This document shows positions 16,884 to 26,393 of a DNA stretch of 64,000 nucleotides, in pieces; within the stretch, counting starts at the first letter, position 1; each line of letters opens with the position of its first letter. The notes beneath the pieces were generated by a model. That model was not told the DNA's origin, ran no database searches, and worked only from the letters and a program-made list of their open reading frames with translations. The position numbers and the translations under genes are program-made. Source of the DNA: Physcocola sp002396385 (lineage in GTDB: Bacteria > Bacteroidota > Bacteroidia > Bacteroidales > Paludibacteraceae); assembly GCA_946535435.1 (NCBI GenBank), contig CAMNDM010000014.1:1-64000 (forward strand). The letters run 5' to 3'.

Positions 16884-18515
16884 GTGGCTAATACAAAGTA
16901 CATCTTTATTACCGGTGGCGTCAGTTCGTCGCTTGGTGGCGGACTTTTGGCCGCTTCCCTTGCCAAACTGCTACAAGCCAACGGCTACACGGTGGCCCTG
17001 CAGAAACTGGACCCTTATATCAATGTCAATTCCGGCATGCTGAACCCTTATGAACATGGCGAGTGCTATGTTACCGATGATGGGCATGAGGGAGACATCG
17101 ACTTGGGCGTGTTTGAACGCTTCACCGCTTCTAAAGCTTCACGCAACAGCGATGTTACTGCTGGACGTGTTTTCCAAAATGTCATACGGAAAGAACGTGA
17201 GGGAGCCTATCTCGGTAAGACGGTTCAGGTGGTACCTAATATCACGAATGAGATTAAACAGCACATCTACCGCATGTCAAATTCCGACAGGGTTGATTTC
17301 GTTATAGTTGAAATAGGTGGCACTGTGGGCGATATTGAATCGCTGCCTTTCATTGAGGCTGAACGACAGGTGAGGTACGAACTCGGAAAAGACCGGTGGA
17401 TGTCGATTCATTTGACGTTTGTCCCTTATATTGCTGCTGCCAAGGAGTTGAAGACTAAGCCTACTCAGCATTCTGTTAAGGAATTGTTGGAGTTGGGCGT
17501 ACAACCCGATATGCTGGTTCTGCGTACCGAACACCCGCTTACAGATCGCTCCCGTGCTAAAGTGGGGCTTTTCTGCAATGTACAGCCTGATGCTGTGATT
17601 GAACTCGTTGACCAGCCTTCGCAGTACGACTGCCCGCTGCTTTTGCACGAGGAAAACATTGATGGAGTGGTGCTCGATAAGTTCGGATTAAAACCCAGGC
17701 AGAACCCCGATGAGGCGCTTGACGGATGGAAGCGGTTTGTTAAAACCCTCCATAATGCCGTCCGCACGGTTAAAATTGCCCTTGTGGGTAAATACGTCGA
17801 ACTGCCAGACGCTTATAGGTCGATACGCGAGGCGCTCGTCCTGGCTGCCGCCCACTACGACTACAGACTCGAACTTACCTATATACAGGCTGAGAAAATT
17901 ACCGAGTTGAACGTAAGGCAGATGCTGGGTGGTATTGCTGCCATTCTGGTGGCGCCTGGTTTCGGACAACGAGGGGTTGCGGGGAAGTTGTGCGCGGTGA
18001 AATATGCACGTCTTAATAATATCCCTTTCTTCGGCATTGGTCTGGGAATGCAGTGTGCCGTTATAGATTTCGCTAAAAACGTGATGGGCATGCTCGATGC
18101 TGACTCTACCGAACTGAACCAGGCTGCAAGTTGCAAGGTGTTCGATATATGTGCCGATGAAAAGTCGGCTTTCGGGTTCGAAGGTACTATGAGGCTCGGC
18201 TCGTACAATACCCGACTCAAGCCGGGCTCGCTTGCTGCGGCTATTTATGGCGCTGACTGCATTGCAGAAAGACACCGACACCGTTTCGAGTTTAACAACG
18301 ACTTCTCCGAACGGTTAGAGGAAAAAGGTATGGTTATTTCTGGCTCTAATGCCGATTATGGATTTGCCGACATTGTGGAAATTCCTGAACACCCGTGGTT
18401 TATTGGCACCATCTTCCATCCTGAATTCAATTCCGTTGTCGGACGTCCACACCCGTTGTTCCTCTCCTTTGTGGAGGCGGCTATCAAATGTTCTGAAAAC
18501 AATTTTAAATTATAA
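16884..18515 (+). CDS. pyrG: CTP synthase homologue lacking P-loop Lys and glutaminase Cys
   Basis: 543 residues, full length for CTP synthase, GTG start. CTP synthase makes CTP from UTP, ATP and glutamine. The fold is complete: amidoligase domain (1-~265), then glutaminase domain (~290-543). Retained: QKLDPYIN, EIGGTVGDIES, KTKPTQHSVKEL (UTP/CTP site), GKYVELPDAY, RHRHRFEFN and the His/Glu of FHPEF. Lost: the P-loop Lys (SSLGGG at residues 15-20 instead of SSLGKG), DPGT (now NSGM), the His of PHIT (now PNIT), the oxyanion PGGFG (now APGFG) and the catalytic Cys (GIGLGMQ, Gly386, instead of GICLGMQ). The reading frame is intact and followed by yidC, the usual order in Bacteroidota. It is probably inactive as a glutamine-dependent synthase, so either another pyrG exists or this is a regulatory pseudoenzyme. 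Confidence 0.9.
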   Translation: MANTKYIFITGGVSSSLGGGLLAASLAKLLQANGYTVALQKLDPYINVNSGMLNPYEHGECYVTDDGHEGDIDLGVFERFTASKASRNSDVTAGRVFQNVIRKEREGAYLGKTVQVVPNITNEIKQHIYRMSNSDRVDFVIVEIGGTVGDIESLPFIEAERQVRYELGKDRWMSIHLTFVPYIAAAKELKTKPTQHSVKELLELGVQPDMLVLRTEHPLTDRSRAKVGLFCNVQPDAVIELVDQPSQYDCPLLLHEENIDGVVLDKFGLKPRQNPDEALDGWKRFVKTLHNAVRTVKIALVGKYVELPDAYRSIREALVLAAAHYDYRLELTYIQAEKITELNVRQMLGGIAAILVAPGFGQRGVAGKLCAVKYARLNNIPFFGIGLGMQCAVIDFAKNVMGMLDADSTELNQAASCKVFDICADEKSAFGFEGTMRLGSYNTRLKPGSLAAAIYGADCIAERHRHRFEFNNDFSERLEEKGMVISGSNADYGFADIVEIPEHPWFIGTIFHPEFNSVVGRPHPLFLSFVEAAIKCSENNFKL

Positions 18516-18524
18516 GTAGATTAT

Positions 18525-20408
18525 ATGGATAAACAACAGAAAATTGGCCTCGTCTTAATTTTCCTTGTACTTATCGGTTTCTCTTTCTGGAACACGCCTT
18601 CGAAAGAGGAAGTTGAAGCCTACAAAAAGGCTCAAGATTCTGTAGCTGCTGTTGAAAAGCAGAAACAACTTGCCGAGAAGAAGAGATTGGCTTCCTTACG
18701 TGTTGCCGACTCTGTCGTTAAGGCCGACCCGGAAGCGGCAAAAAGTAAATATGGCGATTTCTATTCTGCCCTTGTCGGTGAGAATTCCGACGTCGTTCTC
18801 GAAAATAACCTCGTTAAAGTGGTTATTCCCACTAAGGGTGGTGTCCCTTCAAATGTCACCCTGAAGCAGTATACGACCTACGAGAAACAGCCGCTTGTCC
18901 TCTTCGACAGCAAAACTCAGCGTTTCAATGTTGAACTGCCTGCTGTTAACGGCGTTTTGAATACGGAAGACTTGTTCTTTACTCCTTCCAATGTTACTCC
19001 GTCGTCGGTTACCATGACGGCGCGGGCTGGTGATGGATTTATCTCGTTCGACTATAAGCTGCCGGCCGATTCCTATATGCTTAATTTCGATATCACCACC
19101 AACAACTTGAAATCGTCGCTCCGTTCCAACGAGACTACACGCTTGTTGTGGAATGCGAAAATTGCGCGTAAAGAGAAGAGCTCTACTTTCGAAAGCCGCT
19201 ATGCCGAACTCGGTTACAAGTTTTTCGGTGAAAATACGGTCGACAATCTTTCGGCTACCGGTAACGATGAAGAGACGGTCTCGAACTTGCACTGGGTGGC
19301 CTTTAAAGACCAATACTTCTCGACTGTGCTTATTGCCGATGGTGGTGGCCGCATTGCGAAAGCTAACCTGAAATCGGTTGACGAAACCAATGGTGACCAA
19401 CACAGGGCTGACTTTATCAAGTCTTACAGTGCTGACGTTGAACTGGCTTTCAATGCAACTGAAAACCAGGTTAGCAAATTCAGGTTCTTCTACGGACCTA
19501 ACAAATATAAACTGCTCTGTAGTTACGACGACGAGAATAAGGGTGACGAGGTGTTGAAACTGAACAAACTCATTCCGCTGGGTTGGGCTATCTTCCGTTG
19601 GGTGAACCAGCTGATTGTCATTCCGTTGTTCAATATGCTTGAAAACTTTATAAGCAACTACGGATTGCTGATTTTTGTGCTGACGGTCATCATTAAGCTC
19701 ATTCTCTTTCCGTTCTCTTACAAATCGTATGTCTCTACCGCTAAAATGCGTGTCTTGAAACCTGAGATTGAAAGGCGGCAGAGCGAGATCCCGGCCGAGA
19801 ATACGATGGAGCGCCAGCAGGTTTCTATGCAGGTCTACCAGAAGGCTGGTGTTAATCCTATGGGTGGCTGTCTGCCTATGCTGCTCTCTATGCCGATTCT
19901 TATCGCCATGTTCACGTTTTTCCCTACGGCTATCGAACTGCGTGGTCACAGCTTCTTGTGGGCTGACGACCTTTCGGCATACGATTCTATTTTAGACTTT
20001 GGTTTTAATATTCCGTTCTATGGAGACCATGTCAGCCTCTTCTGTTTGTTGATGACTGTGGTTAATGTGATCTACACCAAGTTCAATATGCAGATGACCG
20101 ATACTGGCGCTCAGCAGCAGATGCCGATGATGAAGTACATGATGTATTTTATGCCTGTTATGTTCCTCTTCATCTTCAACGACTATGCTTCTGGTCTTAC
20201 CTACTATTATTTCGTTTCTCTGCTTATTACTATTGTTCAAACGGTGGCAATGCGTTACACTATCGACGACGAGAAGTTGTTGCAGAAGATTAACGAAAAA
20301 GCCGAAAAGAACAAGACTTCTAATAAGAAGGGGTGGATGCAGCGGCTTGCTGAAATGCAGGAGGAGCAGAAAAAGATGCTCGAACAGCAACGTAAGAATA
20401 ATAAGTAA
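18525..20408 (+). CDS. yidC: Membrane protein insertase YidC
   Basis: 627 residues. N-terminal membrane segment (6-22), large periplasmic domain (about 60-350), then the conserved five-segment insertase core (about 365-590) with NYGLLIFVLTVIIKLILFPF, NPMGGCLPMLLSMPILIAMF and the YYYFVSLLIT region, and a basic, Lys/Gln-rich tail. It inserts proteins into the inner membrane alone or with SecYEG. It starts 9 bases after the CTP synthase homologue and is very likely co-transcribed with it. All expected parts are present. Confidence 0.97.
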   Translation: MDKQQKIGLVLIFLVLIGFSFWNTPSKEEVEAYKKAQDSVAAVEKQKQLAEKKRLASLRVADSVVKADPEAAKSKYGDFYSALVGENSDVVLENNLVKVVIPTKGGVPSNVTLKQYTTYEKQPLVLFDSKTQRFNVELPAVNGVLNTEDLFFTPSNVTPSSVTMTARAGDGFISFDYKLPADSYMLNFDITTNNLKSSLRSNETTRLLWNAKIARKEKSSTFESRYAELGYKFFGENTVDNLSATGNDEETVSNLHWVAFKDQYFSTVLIADGGGRIAKANLKSVDETNGDQHRADFIKSYSADVELAFNATENQVSKFRFFYGPNKYKLLCSYDDENKGDEVLKLNKLIPLGWAIFRWVNQLIVIPLFNMLENFISNYGLLIFVLTVIIKLILFPFSYKSYVSTAKMRVLKPEIERRQSEIPAENTMERQQVSMQVYQKAGVNPMGGCLPMLLSMPILIAMFTFFPTAIELRGHSFLWADDLSAYDSILDFGFNIPFYGDHVSLFCLLMTVVNVIYTKFNMQMTDTGAQQQMPMMKYMMYFMPVMFLFIFNDYASGLTYYYFVSLLITIVQTVAMRYTIDDEKLLQKINEKAEKNKTSNKKGWMQRLAEMQEEQKKMLEQQRKNNK

Positions 20409-20429
20409 CTGATATTTTTCTCTCTGATA

Positions 20430-20465
20430 AACCGGGTCAACTTTCTGACCCGGTTCTTTTATTTT
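20430..20465 (+). terminator. Intrinsic terminator after yidC
   Basis: Arms AACCGGGTC (430-438) and GACCCGGTT (447-455), then CTTTTATTTT. It ends the pyrG-yidC unit. Confidence 0.85.
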
Positions 20466-20475
20466 CCAATAAACC

Positions 20476-21903
20476 ATGTTGGCGGTTTTTATCTATATAT
20501 CCGTTGTCGCATTTATTTCTTTCTGGGTGGGAAGGAAGAAGGCTTCCCATTCCGATTTCTTCAACGGTGGGCGGCGCTCTCCCTGGCAGTTGGTCGCTTT
20601 GGGTATGGTCAGTGCTTCTGTGTCGGGCATTTCGGTCGTCTCTGTGCCTGGAATGGTTGGCTCGGCTGCTTGCACCTATATGCAGATGGTGTTCGGCTTC
20701 ATTTTGGGATACGTGGTTGTTGCGTACCTGCTGCTCCCTGTTTACTATAGGTTGAATCTTACCAGCATTTACAGCTATCTGGAACTTCGTTTCGGCAGAC
20801 TTACACACCGAGTGGGCGGGCTGTTCTTCCTTGTCTACAAAATGGTGGCCGCCGCCTCCAAACTTTATTTGGTGCTGGTGGTCCTCCAATACCTTGTCCT
20901 CGATGCACTGCAAATTCCTTTCGTTTGTTCTGCTGCAGTATTTGTCCTTTTTATTTTCGGATATACCTGTCGTACAGGCATTCGTACGCTGGTTTGGACC
21001 GATGCCTTCCAAACCGTGTGTATGGTGTCGGCCCTGCTGCTGATTGCGGGCTGCGTCATCTACCGGTTAGATTCGTCTTTAGCTGATTCTCTTTCAGCAC
21101 TGTGGCACCGGCCGGAATCGAGAATTTTTGTTTTTGACGATTTCTATTCTCGGCAGAATTTCTTCAAACAGTTTTTTAGCGGTATGTTTATAGTGGTGGT
21201 GATGACGGGTCTTGACCAAGATGTAATGCAAAAGAACCTCTCATGCCCCAATTTGCAGTTGGCACGCCGCAATATGTTGTCATATGGAGTGTGCTTTGTT
21301 CCTGTCAATTTCCTGTTGCTTTCGTTGGGCGTCCTATTGTTGATGTTGGCCGAACAACAGGGGCTCTCGCTACCAGAGCGGGGGGATCAGATTTTGCCGT
21401 TTTTCGCAATGAATTATTTCGGAGGTGCGGTTGCTGTGCTCTTTTTGGTGGCATTGCTTTCAGCTGCAATGTCGAGTGCTGATTCAGCATTGGTTTCGCT
21501 TACCACATCGTTTGCAGTCGACATTCTTTCCCTTTCTGCCGAAAAATTAACCTTGCGTCGTCGTTTAGGTTTGCACTTCTGCATCTGTGTTGTTTTCTTG
21601 CTAGTGTTGTGCTTGTTTAGGTTAATCAACAGCCAGAATGCGCTCGATGCCATCTACACGATTGTCAGCTATCTCAACGGTCCTTTATTGGGCTTGTTCG
21701 CTTTCGGCCTGTTCACCCGCTATAAAGTGCGCGAGGCAGGGGTGCCGTTTGTGTGTCTGGCATCTCCAGTCTTGTGCTATATTATCAGTGCTTTGGCTGC
21801 CACCCGTTACAATTACTTTTTTGGTTATGAATTGTTACTCCTGAACGGAATGCTTACTTTCTTTGGATTGTGGGGGTTAAGGATAAAGAAGACTAATCCA
21901 TAA
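20476..21903 (+). CDS. Sodium:solute symporter family protein
   Basis: 475 residues, about 12-13 membrane segments, SSS (SLC5) family: GRRSPWQLVALGMVSASVSGISVVSVPGMV near the start and AAMSSADSALVSLTTSFAVDI, the typical sodium-site region, in the second half. It would take up a small organic solute with Na+. The substrate is not readable. The end overlaps the convergent GT2 gene by 11 bases. It follows the yidC terminator closely, so its promoter must lie within the end of yidC or the terminator. Confidence 0.88.
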   Translation: MLAVFIYISVVAFISFWVGRKKASHSDFFNGGRRSPWQLVALGMVSASVSGISVVSVPGMVGSAACTYMQMVFGFILGYVVVAYLLLPVYYRLNLTSIYSYLELRFGRLTHRVGGLFFLVYKMVAAASKLYLVLVVLQYLVLDALQIPFVCSAAVFVLFIFGYTCRTGIRTLVWTDAFQTVCMVSALLLIAGCVIYRLDSSLADSLSALWHRPESRIFVFDDFYSRQNFFKQFFSGMFIVVVMTGLDQDVMQKNLSCPNLQLARRNMLSYGVCFVPVNFLLLSLGVLLLMLAEQQGLSLPERGDQILPFFAMNYFGGAVAVLFLVALLSAAMSSADSALVSLTTSFAVDILSLSAEKLTLRRRLGLHFCICVVFLLVLCLFRLINSQNALDAIYTIVSYLNGPLLGLFAFGLFTRYKVREAGVPFVCLASPVLCYIISALAATRYNYFFGYELLLLNGMLTFFGLWGLRIKKTNP

Positions 21904-22867
21904 TTCGGAATAGCCAGTTTAGTATGTTTTTGGGTGGGGTCAGGCTACTGTTCCAAATTTTGAAATGCTTTCTTTGCAGTCCTCTCATGTGCGGGTTCTT
22001 CTTCATTTCGCGTACAAAACGAAGTGCAGACGTCAGTCCTTCTTTCTTTAGGTGAAGTCGGAAAACCCGGTAAAGGATGGCGATGTTTCCTGTATTGGCC
22101 GCTTTTTCATAACTTGGGTTGTTTCTTTCGCCTACCATTTCGCTTATGTGTTCTCTAAACTGTGGAAGTTTATACATATATGATGTTGTACGACCAGTGT
22201 TGCTGTCGTGACCTATGTGATGGTAGAGTGTTGTCTCTACATAACCAATTTCTGTTTGTTGTGTGTCTTTAAGCGCAAACATAACTTCAGTATTGAAAAT
22301 TACGTCTTCTGCGCTCATGTTTTTCGTATCTACAAATCGGATTCCGTTCACGATAAGAAAGTCACGGTTATAGATATAGTCCCATACCAACAATGCCGAG
22401 TTCTCATTGTTATTTTTTAATAGTTGTTCTATGCAGTGCTCTATGCTTCTGTTTTGAATGTCTTTATAGTTTTGTATGACTCCTGTTTCCAAGTCTATTG
22501 CGTTTCTCTCGCAAAAGGCAACGCGGCTTTTTTTGTTCTTGGCCGCCCAATAGAGTTGCTCATACATGGTGGGCTCGCAGTAGTCGTCGTCGTCAAAAAA
22601 TCCAATGAATTCACCTGTTGCTGCTTCTATTCCTCTATTTCTGCTTTCGCCAATATGCAGGTTTTGTTCGTTTCTAATTATCTTTATTCGGGAATCCTTT
22701 TGTGCATACTCTTCCACGACTTTGTCGGATCCGTCTGTTGGGCAATCTAATACGCACACAAGTTCTATCTCTTGGAGCGTTTGGTTCAAAAGGCTGTCCA
22801 AGCATTTGCAAAGAAGTTTTTTTTCTACGTTGTAGATGGGTATGATGATGCTGACTTTGGGTTGCAT
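21893..22867 (-). CDS. GT2 family glycosyltransferase
   Basis: 324 residues. GT-A fold at the N-terminus: VSIIIPIYNVEK, DCPTDGSDKVVEEYA, GESRNRGIEAATGEFIGFFDDDDYCE with the metal-binding acidic cluster. The C-terminal ~180 residues give acceptor specificity and differ from the two relatives in the operon. It transfers a sugar from a nucleotide donor to a growing surface glycan. Last gene of the five-gene operon 27341 to 21893, 3 bases after the previous gene. Confidence 0.88.
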   Translation of the reverse strand: MQPKVSIIIPIYNVEKKLLCKCLDSLLNQTLQEIELVCVLDCPTDGSDKVVEEYAQKDSRIKIIRNEQNLHIGESRNRGIEAATGEFIGFFDDDDYCEPTMYEQLYWAAKNKKSRVAFCERNAIDLETGVIQNYKDIQNRSIEHCIEQLLKNNNENSALLVWDYIYNRDFLIVNGIRFVDTKNMSAEDVIFNTEVMFALKDTQQTEIGYVETTLYHHIGHDSNTGRTTSYMYKLPQFREHISEMVGERNNPSYEKAANTGNIAILYRVFRLHLKKEGLTSALRFVREMKKNPHMRGLQRKHFKIWNSSLTPPKNILNWLFRIMD

Positions 22868-22870
22868 GTA

Positions 22871-23860
22871 TTATCCGAATAGTTTAATGAATAATCCGAT
22901 TATGTTTTTGCTGATGCTTAGCTCTTTGTTGTAAAGAGTCCAATTATCCTTTAATATAGAGCGTAAATATGGATATTTCTTTATATTGTGAGCTTGTTTG
23001 AATGCACTGATTCCGTTGTCTTTGTTGGCCCAGTATAATCCCGATGTTAATGTGCCAATAAAACCTTTGTAGGCGTTTTGTTTTACTTCTGTACTGTCAG
23101 AAAGTAGCCTGTTCTTGCTAATTTCTTCTGCTATTAAATTGGTATACCTGCAAATGTAGTCAAACTTCCAAACTCTGCTGGATGTGTTTTCTCCGTGGAA
23201 AATGTGCCAATATAGTATTTCTCTTACGTATGCAACAGCTTCTGTTTTGTTGGTTTCCGATAACTTTTTGAATACCTGAAAGTTGAATAAGATATCCTCT
23301 CCGGCTGGAAACTCCTTGTTATCTGGGAACCTTATGTTGTTGTCTTGAATGAATTTTCTGTCGTAAATTTTGTTCCACACGTACACTGTGTTCAGGTTTT
23401 GTTTGTTTGCTATTGTCTTTAGCAAACTAGTCCAAACCGTATATGTTTTTTGGTCATCAAGTCTTTCTACTCTCTTGTTGTATTTTGTCAAAATATCACC
23501 TCTCTCACACATGGAAACATGTGAATTTTCTTTAGTGATGGCTTTGTACAGTTTTTCATACATAGTGGGCTCCATGTAGTCGTCGTGATCTGAAAATCCG
23601 ATGTAGTCACCTGTCGCAGCTTCAATACCCTTATTCCTGCTCTCTCCGATGTTTAGATTGACTTTATTCTTAAGAACTTTTATCCTGTTATCTTTTTGGG
23701 CATATGCTTCTACTATTCTATCTGTTCCGTCTGTCGGACAGTCAAGAACACAGATTAACTCTATTTCTTTCAGTGTTTGAGATAGAATTGCATCTAAACA
23801 AGGCTTTATCTGTTCTCCTGCATTGTAGACCGGTATTATGACACTGATTTTTGGATTCAT
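22871..23860 (-). CDS. GT2 family glycosyltransferase
   Basis: 329 residues. Same GT-A N-terminus as the neighbours (ISVIIPVYNAGEQIKPC, DCPTDGTDRIVEAYA, GFSDHDDYMEPTMYE), here with SDHDD as the acidic motif. The C-terminal half is distinct. It overlaps the upstream flippase gene by 4 bases (ATGA). Clearly AT-rich compared with genes outside the operon, as the flippase is, which suggests a different origin. Sugar and linkage unknown. Confidence 0.88.
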   Translation of the reverse strand: MNPKISVIIPVYNAGEQIKPCLDAILSQTLKEIELICVLDCPTDGTDRIVEAYAQKDNRIKVLKNKVNLNIGESRNKGIEAATGDYIGFSDHDDYMEPTMYEKLYKAITKENSHVSMCERGDILTKYNKRVERLDDQKTYTVWTSLLKTIANKQNLNTVYVWNKIYDRKFIQDNNIRFPDNKEFPAGEDILFNFQVFKKLSETNKTEAVAYVREILYWHIFHGENTSSRVWKFDYICRYTNLIAEEISKNRLLSDSTEVKQNAYKGFIGTLTSGLYWANKDNGISAFKQAHNIKKYPYLRSILKDNWTLYNKELSISKNIIGLFIKLFG

Positions 23861-25302
23861 TTTTTATGAAGAATTTCAATTATTGGTTTGGTGAGCTCTT
23901 TGTCAAAAAAATAGGTAAGTGTAACATACAACCCTGCAAATAATACACCTTCTATAACCAATCTTAGAAGCATTATTTCAATGTGTTTTCCGATTACGAA
24001 AACTACAATGGATGTAATAATAGTTCTTGCAATGATAGGAAGGTAGTCTGCCAACTGGCTTGTTATATTGTATCCTGCCAATTTGTGTACATAGGTGCTT
24101 TCCAATAAGGTTGTTATTAGCATGGCTAGTACTGAACTCCAAACAATATAGTGTGGGTCTCGTTCGAGGTAAAATATGCAGACAATAGCAAGAATTATTA
24201 TCAATGCGTTTTTTACCATATCTAGTGTGAACGAAAGGTTTTTATGTCCTGTCATTAGAAAATATTGTTGGTATAGTGTTTGAAGTGGATAAAGTATTCC
24301 GCTTAATGTGAGAATTCGGAAATAGGGAACCATCGGCATCCATTTCTCCGTGAATACTATCATTACAATATCTTCAATTGCAATACTGAACAAGGCAAGA
24401 ATGGGAAGTATGGTGAAGAATCCTAATTTGCCAAATTTTTGAAGATAATGTAGTTGTTTTGTCTTGTCGTTGTTAAGTTCTGCAAGTGATGGTGCTGCAA
24501 CACTGCTAATGCCGTTTCCAATAACTACTTGCGATATAATGTCGTTATACTTTCTACCATTACTGTAGTAACCTAGGTCTGTTGTCGTGAAAAATTTTCC
24601 AAGTATGAAGTTGTAGACATTTCCTACGGCACTGGTTATTATATAGTTTAATGCAAGTATGGAACTATAGGAAAACAATTCCCTAATGATTTTAAATTGT
24701 GGTGTCAGACTTGGTATAAACGGATTGTAATACCAAAGTAAAATAATTCGGGTGGCCGATAGGGTAACTTGTTGCCATACTAATGCCCAACAACCGTAGT
24801 CATAATAAATAAGCGCGACGGTACATAGACCACTCGCTATGTTTGCTATTAAATTCGCATAGGTGAATTGTTTGAATTTGAACTGTTTCCTAATTTGTGT
24901 GTATTGAATGATGCCAAGCGCATTTATAGGAAGAATTAGGAAAAGAATTTGTGCGTATTCCGCTAGTTTTTCTATTGCAAAAAACGTTTCTATAGATGAT
25001 GAAGATATGAATAGTAGAATGTAAATGAATAGGCTTACAAACAGATTGAAATATAGTACGGCCGAGTACTCGTCTCTGCTGATGGTTTCTTTACGCAACA
25101 TCGCTACGCCAAATCCCGATTCTATAATGAAGGCACTTATGCTGGTGAAAATGGTCAAACAGCCTATTGTTCCAAAATCGTCGGGGCACAGCAAGCGGGC
25201 TGATATGATTCCAATCAGCATGCCAATAAACTGTGAGCCTATCTTGTCGATGATGCTCCAGATTAGCGATTTCTTAGTCTTTTTTCCTAAGTCTTCTCCC
25301 AT
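23857..25302 (-). CDS. Wzx/WzxC-type oligosaccharide flippase (MOP superfamily)
   Basis: 481 residues with about 12-14 membrane segments. N-terminus KKSLIWSIIDKIGSQFIGMLIG and ARLLCPDDFGTIG are typical of the polysaccharide transporter family; YYSNGRKYNDIISQVV is another family stretch. It flips lipid-linked glycan units to the periplasmic face. AT-rich. It shares one base with the DUF4421 gene stop upstream and overlaps the GT2 downstream, so it is tightly coupled in the operon. Confidence 0.9.
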   Translation of the reverse strand: MGEDLGKKTKKSLIWSIIDKIGSQFIGMLIGIISARLLCPDDFGTIGCLTIFTSISAFIIESGFGVAMLRKETISRDEYSAVLYFNLFVSLFIYILLFISSSSIETFFAIEKLAEYAQILFLILPINALGIIQYTQIRKQFKFKQFTYANLIANIASGLCTVALIYYDYGCWALVWQQVTLSATRIILLWYYNPFIPSLTPQFKIIRELFSYSSILALNYIITSAVGNVYNFILGKFFTTTDLGYYSNGRKYNDIISQVVIGNGISSVAAPSLAELNNDKTKQLHYLQKFGKLGFFTILPILALFSIAIEDIVMIVFTEKWMPMVPYFRILTLSGILYPLQTLYQQYFLMTGHKNLSFTLDMVKNALIIILAIVCIFYLERDPHYIVWSSVLAMLITTLLESTYVHKLAGYNITSQLADYLPIIARTIITSIVVFVIGKHIEIMLLRLVIEGVLFAGLYVTLTYFFDKELTKPIIEILHKK

Positions 25303-26390
25303 CAGTCTTTACTTAACCATTCTTGTATATTGTCCATAATTTTATGCCCTGGCACTTTCCCCGATTTCAATCCTATCTCTCCTAGTCGGAAAGCGTGGTT
25401 TAAGTGTAGGTTTACCACATCGCGCCGGTAGCCATAGTGGTTGCTGTCCATATATCCGCCATTATATTCGGCTGCTAGCGAGAAGGCTCCGTATCGGTAG
25501 TTGTAGGCGATGTTCATACGTCCGTGTGCTTTTATTCCCCAAACGAAGCGTTGGTGGTTGGTCTCGTTGTAGCGGTAGTCGGTTACTCCGCCAGCCAGAT
25601 AGGGGACACACAGCACTCCTAATACCCAGCGACCGCCTGCCCGGGCTACGTTGTAACCATAACCTCCGCCTACATTCAACATATTCATATAGGCTCTGCC
25701 GAGTTGTAGCTGGTTCAATATAGCATTGGCTTGTTCGCTTTGCTCAAAGACGCGCTTCTTCATCCCGTTGAAGGTGTAGCGGGCTCCTATAATGGCTGAA
25801 CCTTGGCTTTTCAACTGTGTGCGGTGATAAGAGTAGTCGTAGCCCGATAGCAAGGCGTAGCGCTTGTTGCAGGCCCATTCCATGCCGAAATCGTAATCGG
25901 TGATTGTTAATCCTCTCAGACGGGTTTCTTCTTTAAAACTTGGGTCGATAAAATCTTCCGTATTTATTGCGCGCAGGTTGCGTATGTGCGCAATATCTAG
26001 TTTCAAATTCATCTGACCCATATTTATGGTGTAGCTGAAATTGAAACCTTTATTGATGTCCTTTAACGCAAAGTTCCACCCGAGTTTTAGCCATTTCCAG
26101 TAGAGGAATGTTGAAATCAGCGGTTGCATTTCGGTGTCGCAGTGCAATGTTGGCCCTCTGTCTTGGTAGATGTCTACATAGGGTAAACGATAGCGGAAAC
26201 CAACTTCGAACATTGGGTGTGGCTGTTGTGCAGCTATATATGGTGTGCTTCCCGAGAACGGACCTGCCTGGGTGGTGTCGGGGTTGACCAGCACCTCGTA
26301 GCCTTCTATACCCTCGCTTGAATAGTCGCTATTGTTTGCGTTTGCGTTTAATGCCATTATGGCGGTTAATAGTATTATCAGTACTCTCAT
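25302..26390 (-). CDS. DUF4421-like outer membrane protein in polysaccharide operon
   Basis: 362 residues, signal peptide (1-18), then alternating hydrophobic/polar strands rich in Tyr, Trp and Gly, as in a small beta-barrel. It resembles the DUF4421 family of Bacteroidota (from memory, not checked). Function unknown. Its place between a GT2 and the flippase suggests a role in export or surface anchoring of the glycan. Confidence 0.6.
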   Translation of the reverse strand: MRVLIILLTAIMALNANANNSDYSSEGIEGYEVLVNPDTTQAGPFSGSTPYIAAQQPHPMFEVGFRYRLPYVDIYQDRGPTLHCDTEMQPLISTFLYWKWLKLGWNFALKDINKGFNFSYTINMGQMNLKLDIAHIRNLRAINTEDFIDPSFKEETRLRGLTITDYDFGMEWACNKRYALLSGYDYSYHRTQLKSQGSAIIGARYTFNGMKKRVFEQSEQANAILNQLQLGRAYMNMLNVGGGYGYNVARAGGRWVLGVLCVPYLAGGVTDYRYNETNHQRFVWGIKAHGRMNIAYNYRYGAFSLAAEYNGGYMDSNHYGYRRDVVNLHLNHAFRLGEIGLKSGKVPGHKIMDNIQEWLSKD

Positions 26391-26393
26391 CTT

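Noticed and set aside
18849..19949. Long minus-strand open frame of 366 codons inside yidC
   Set aside because: Antisense shadow of a clear, complete yidC; the translated sequence is His/Arg/Gln-rich and lacks motifs.
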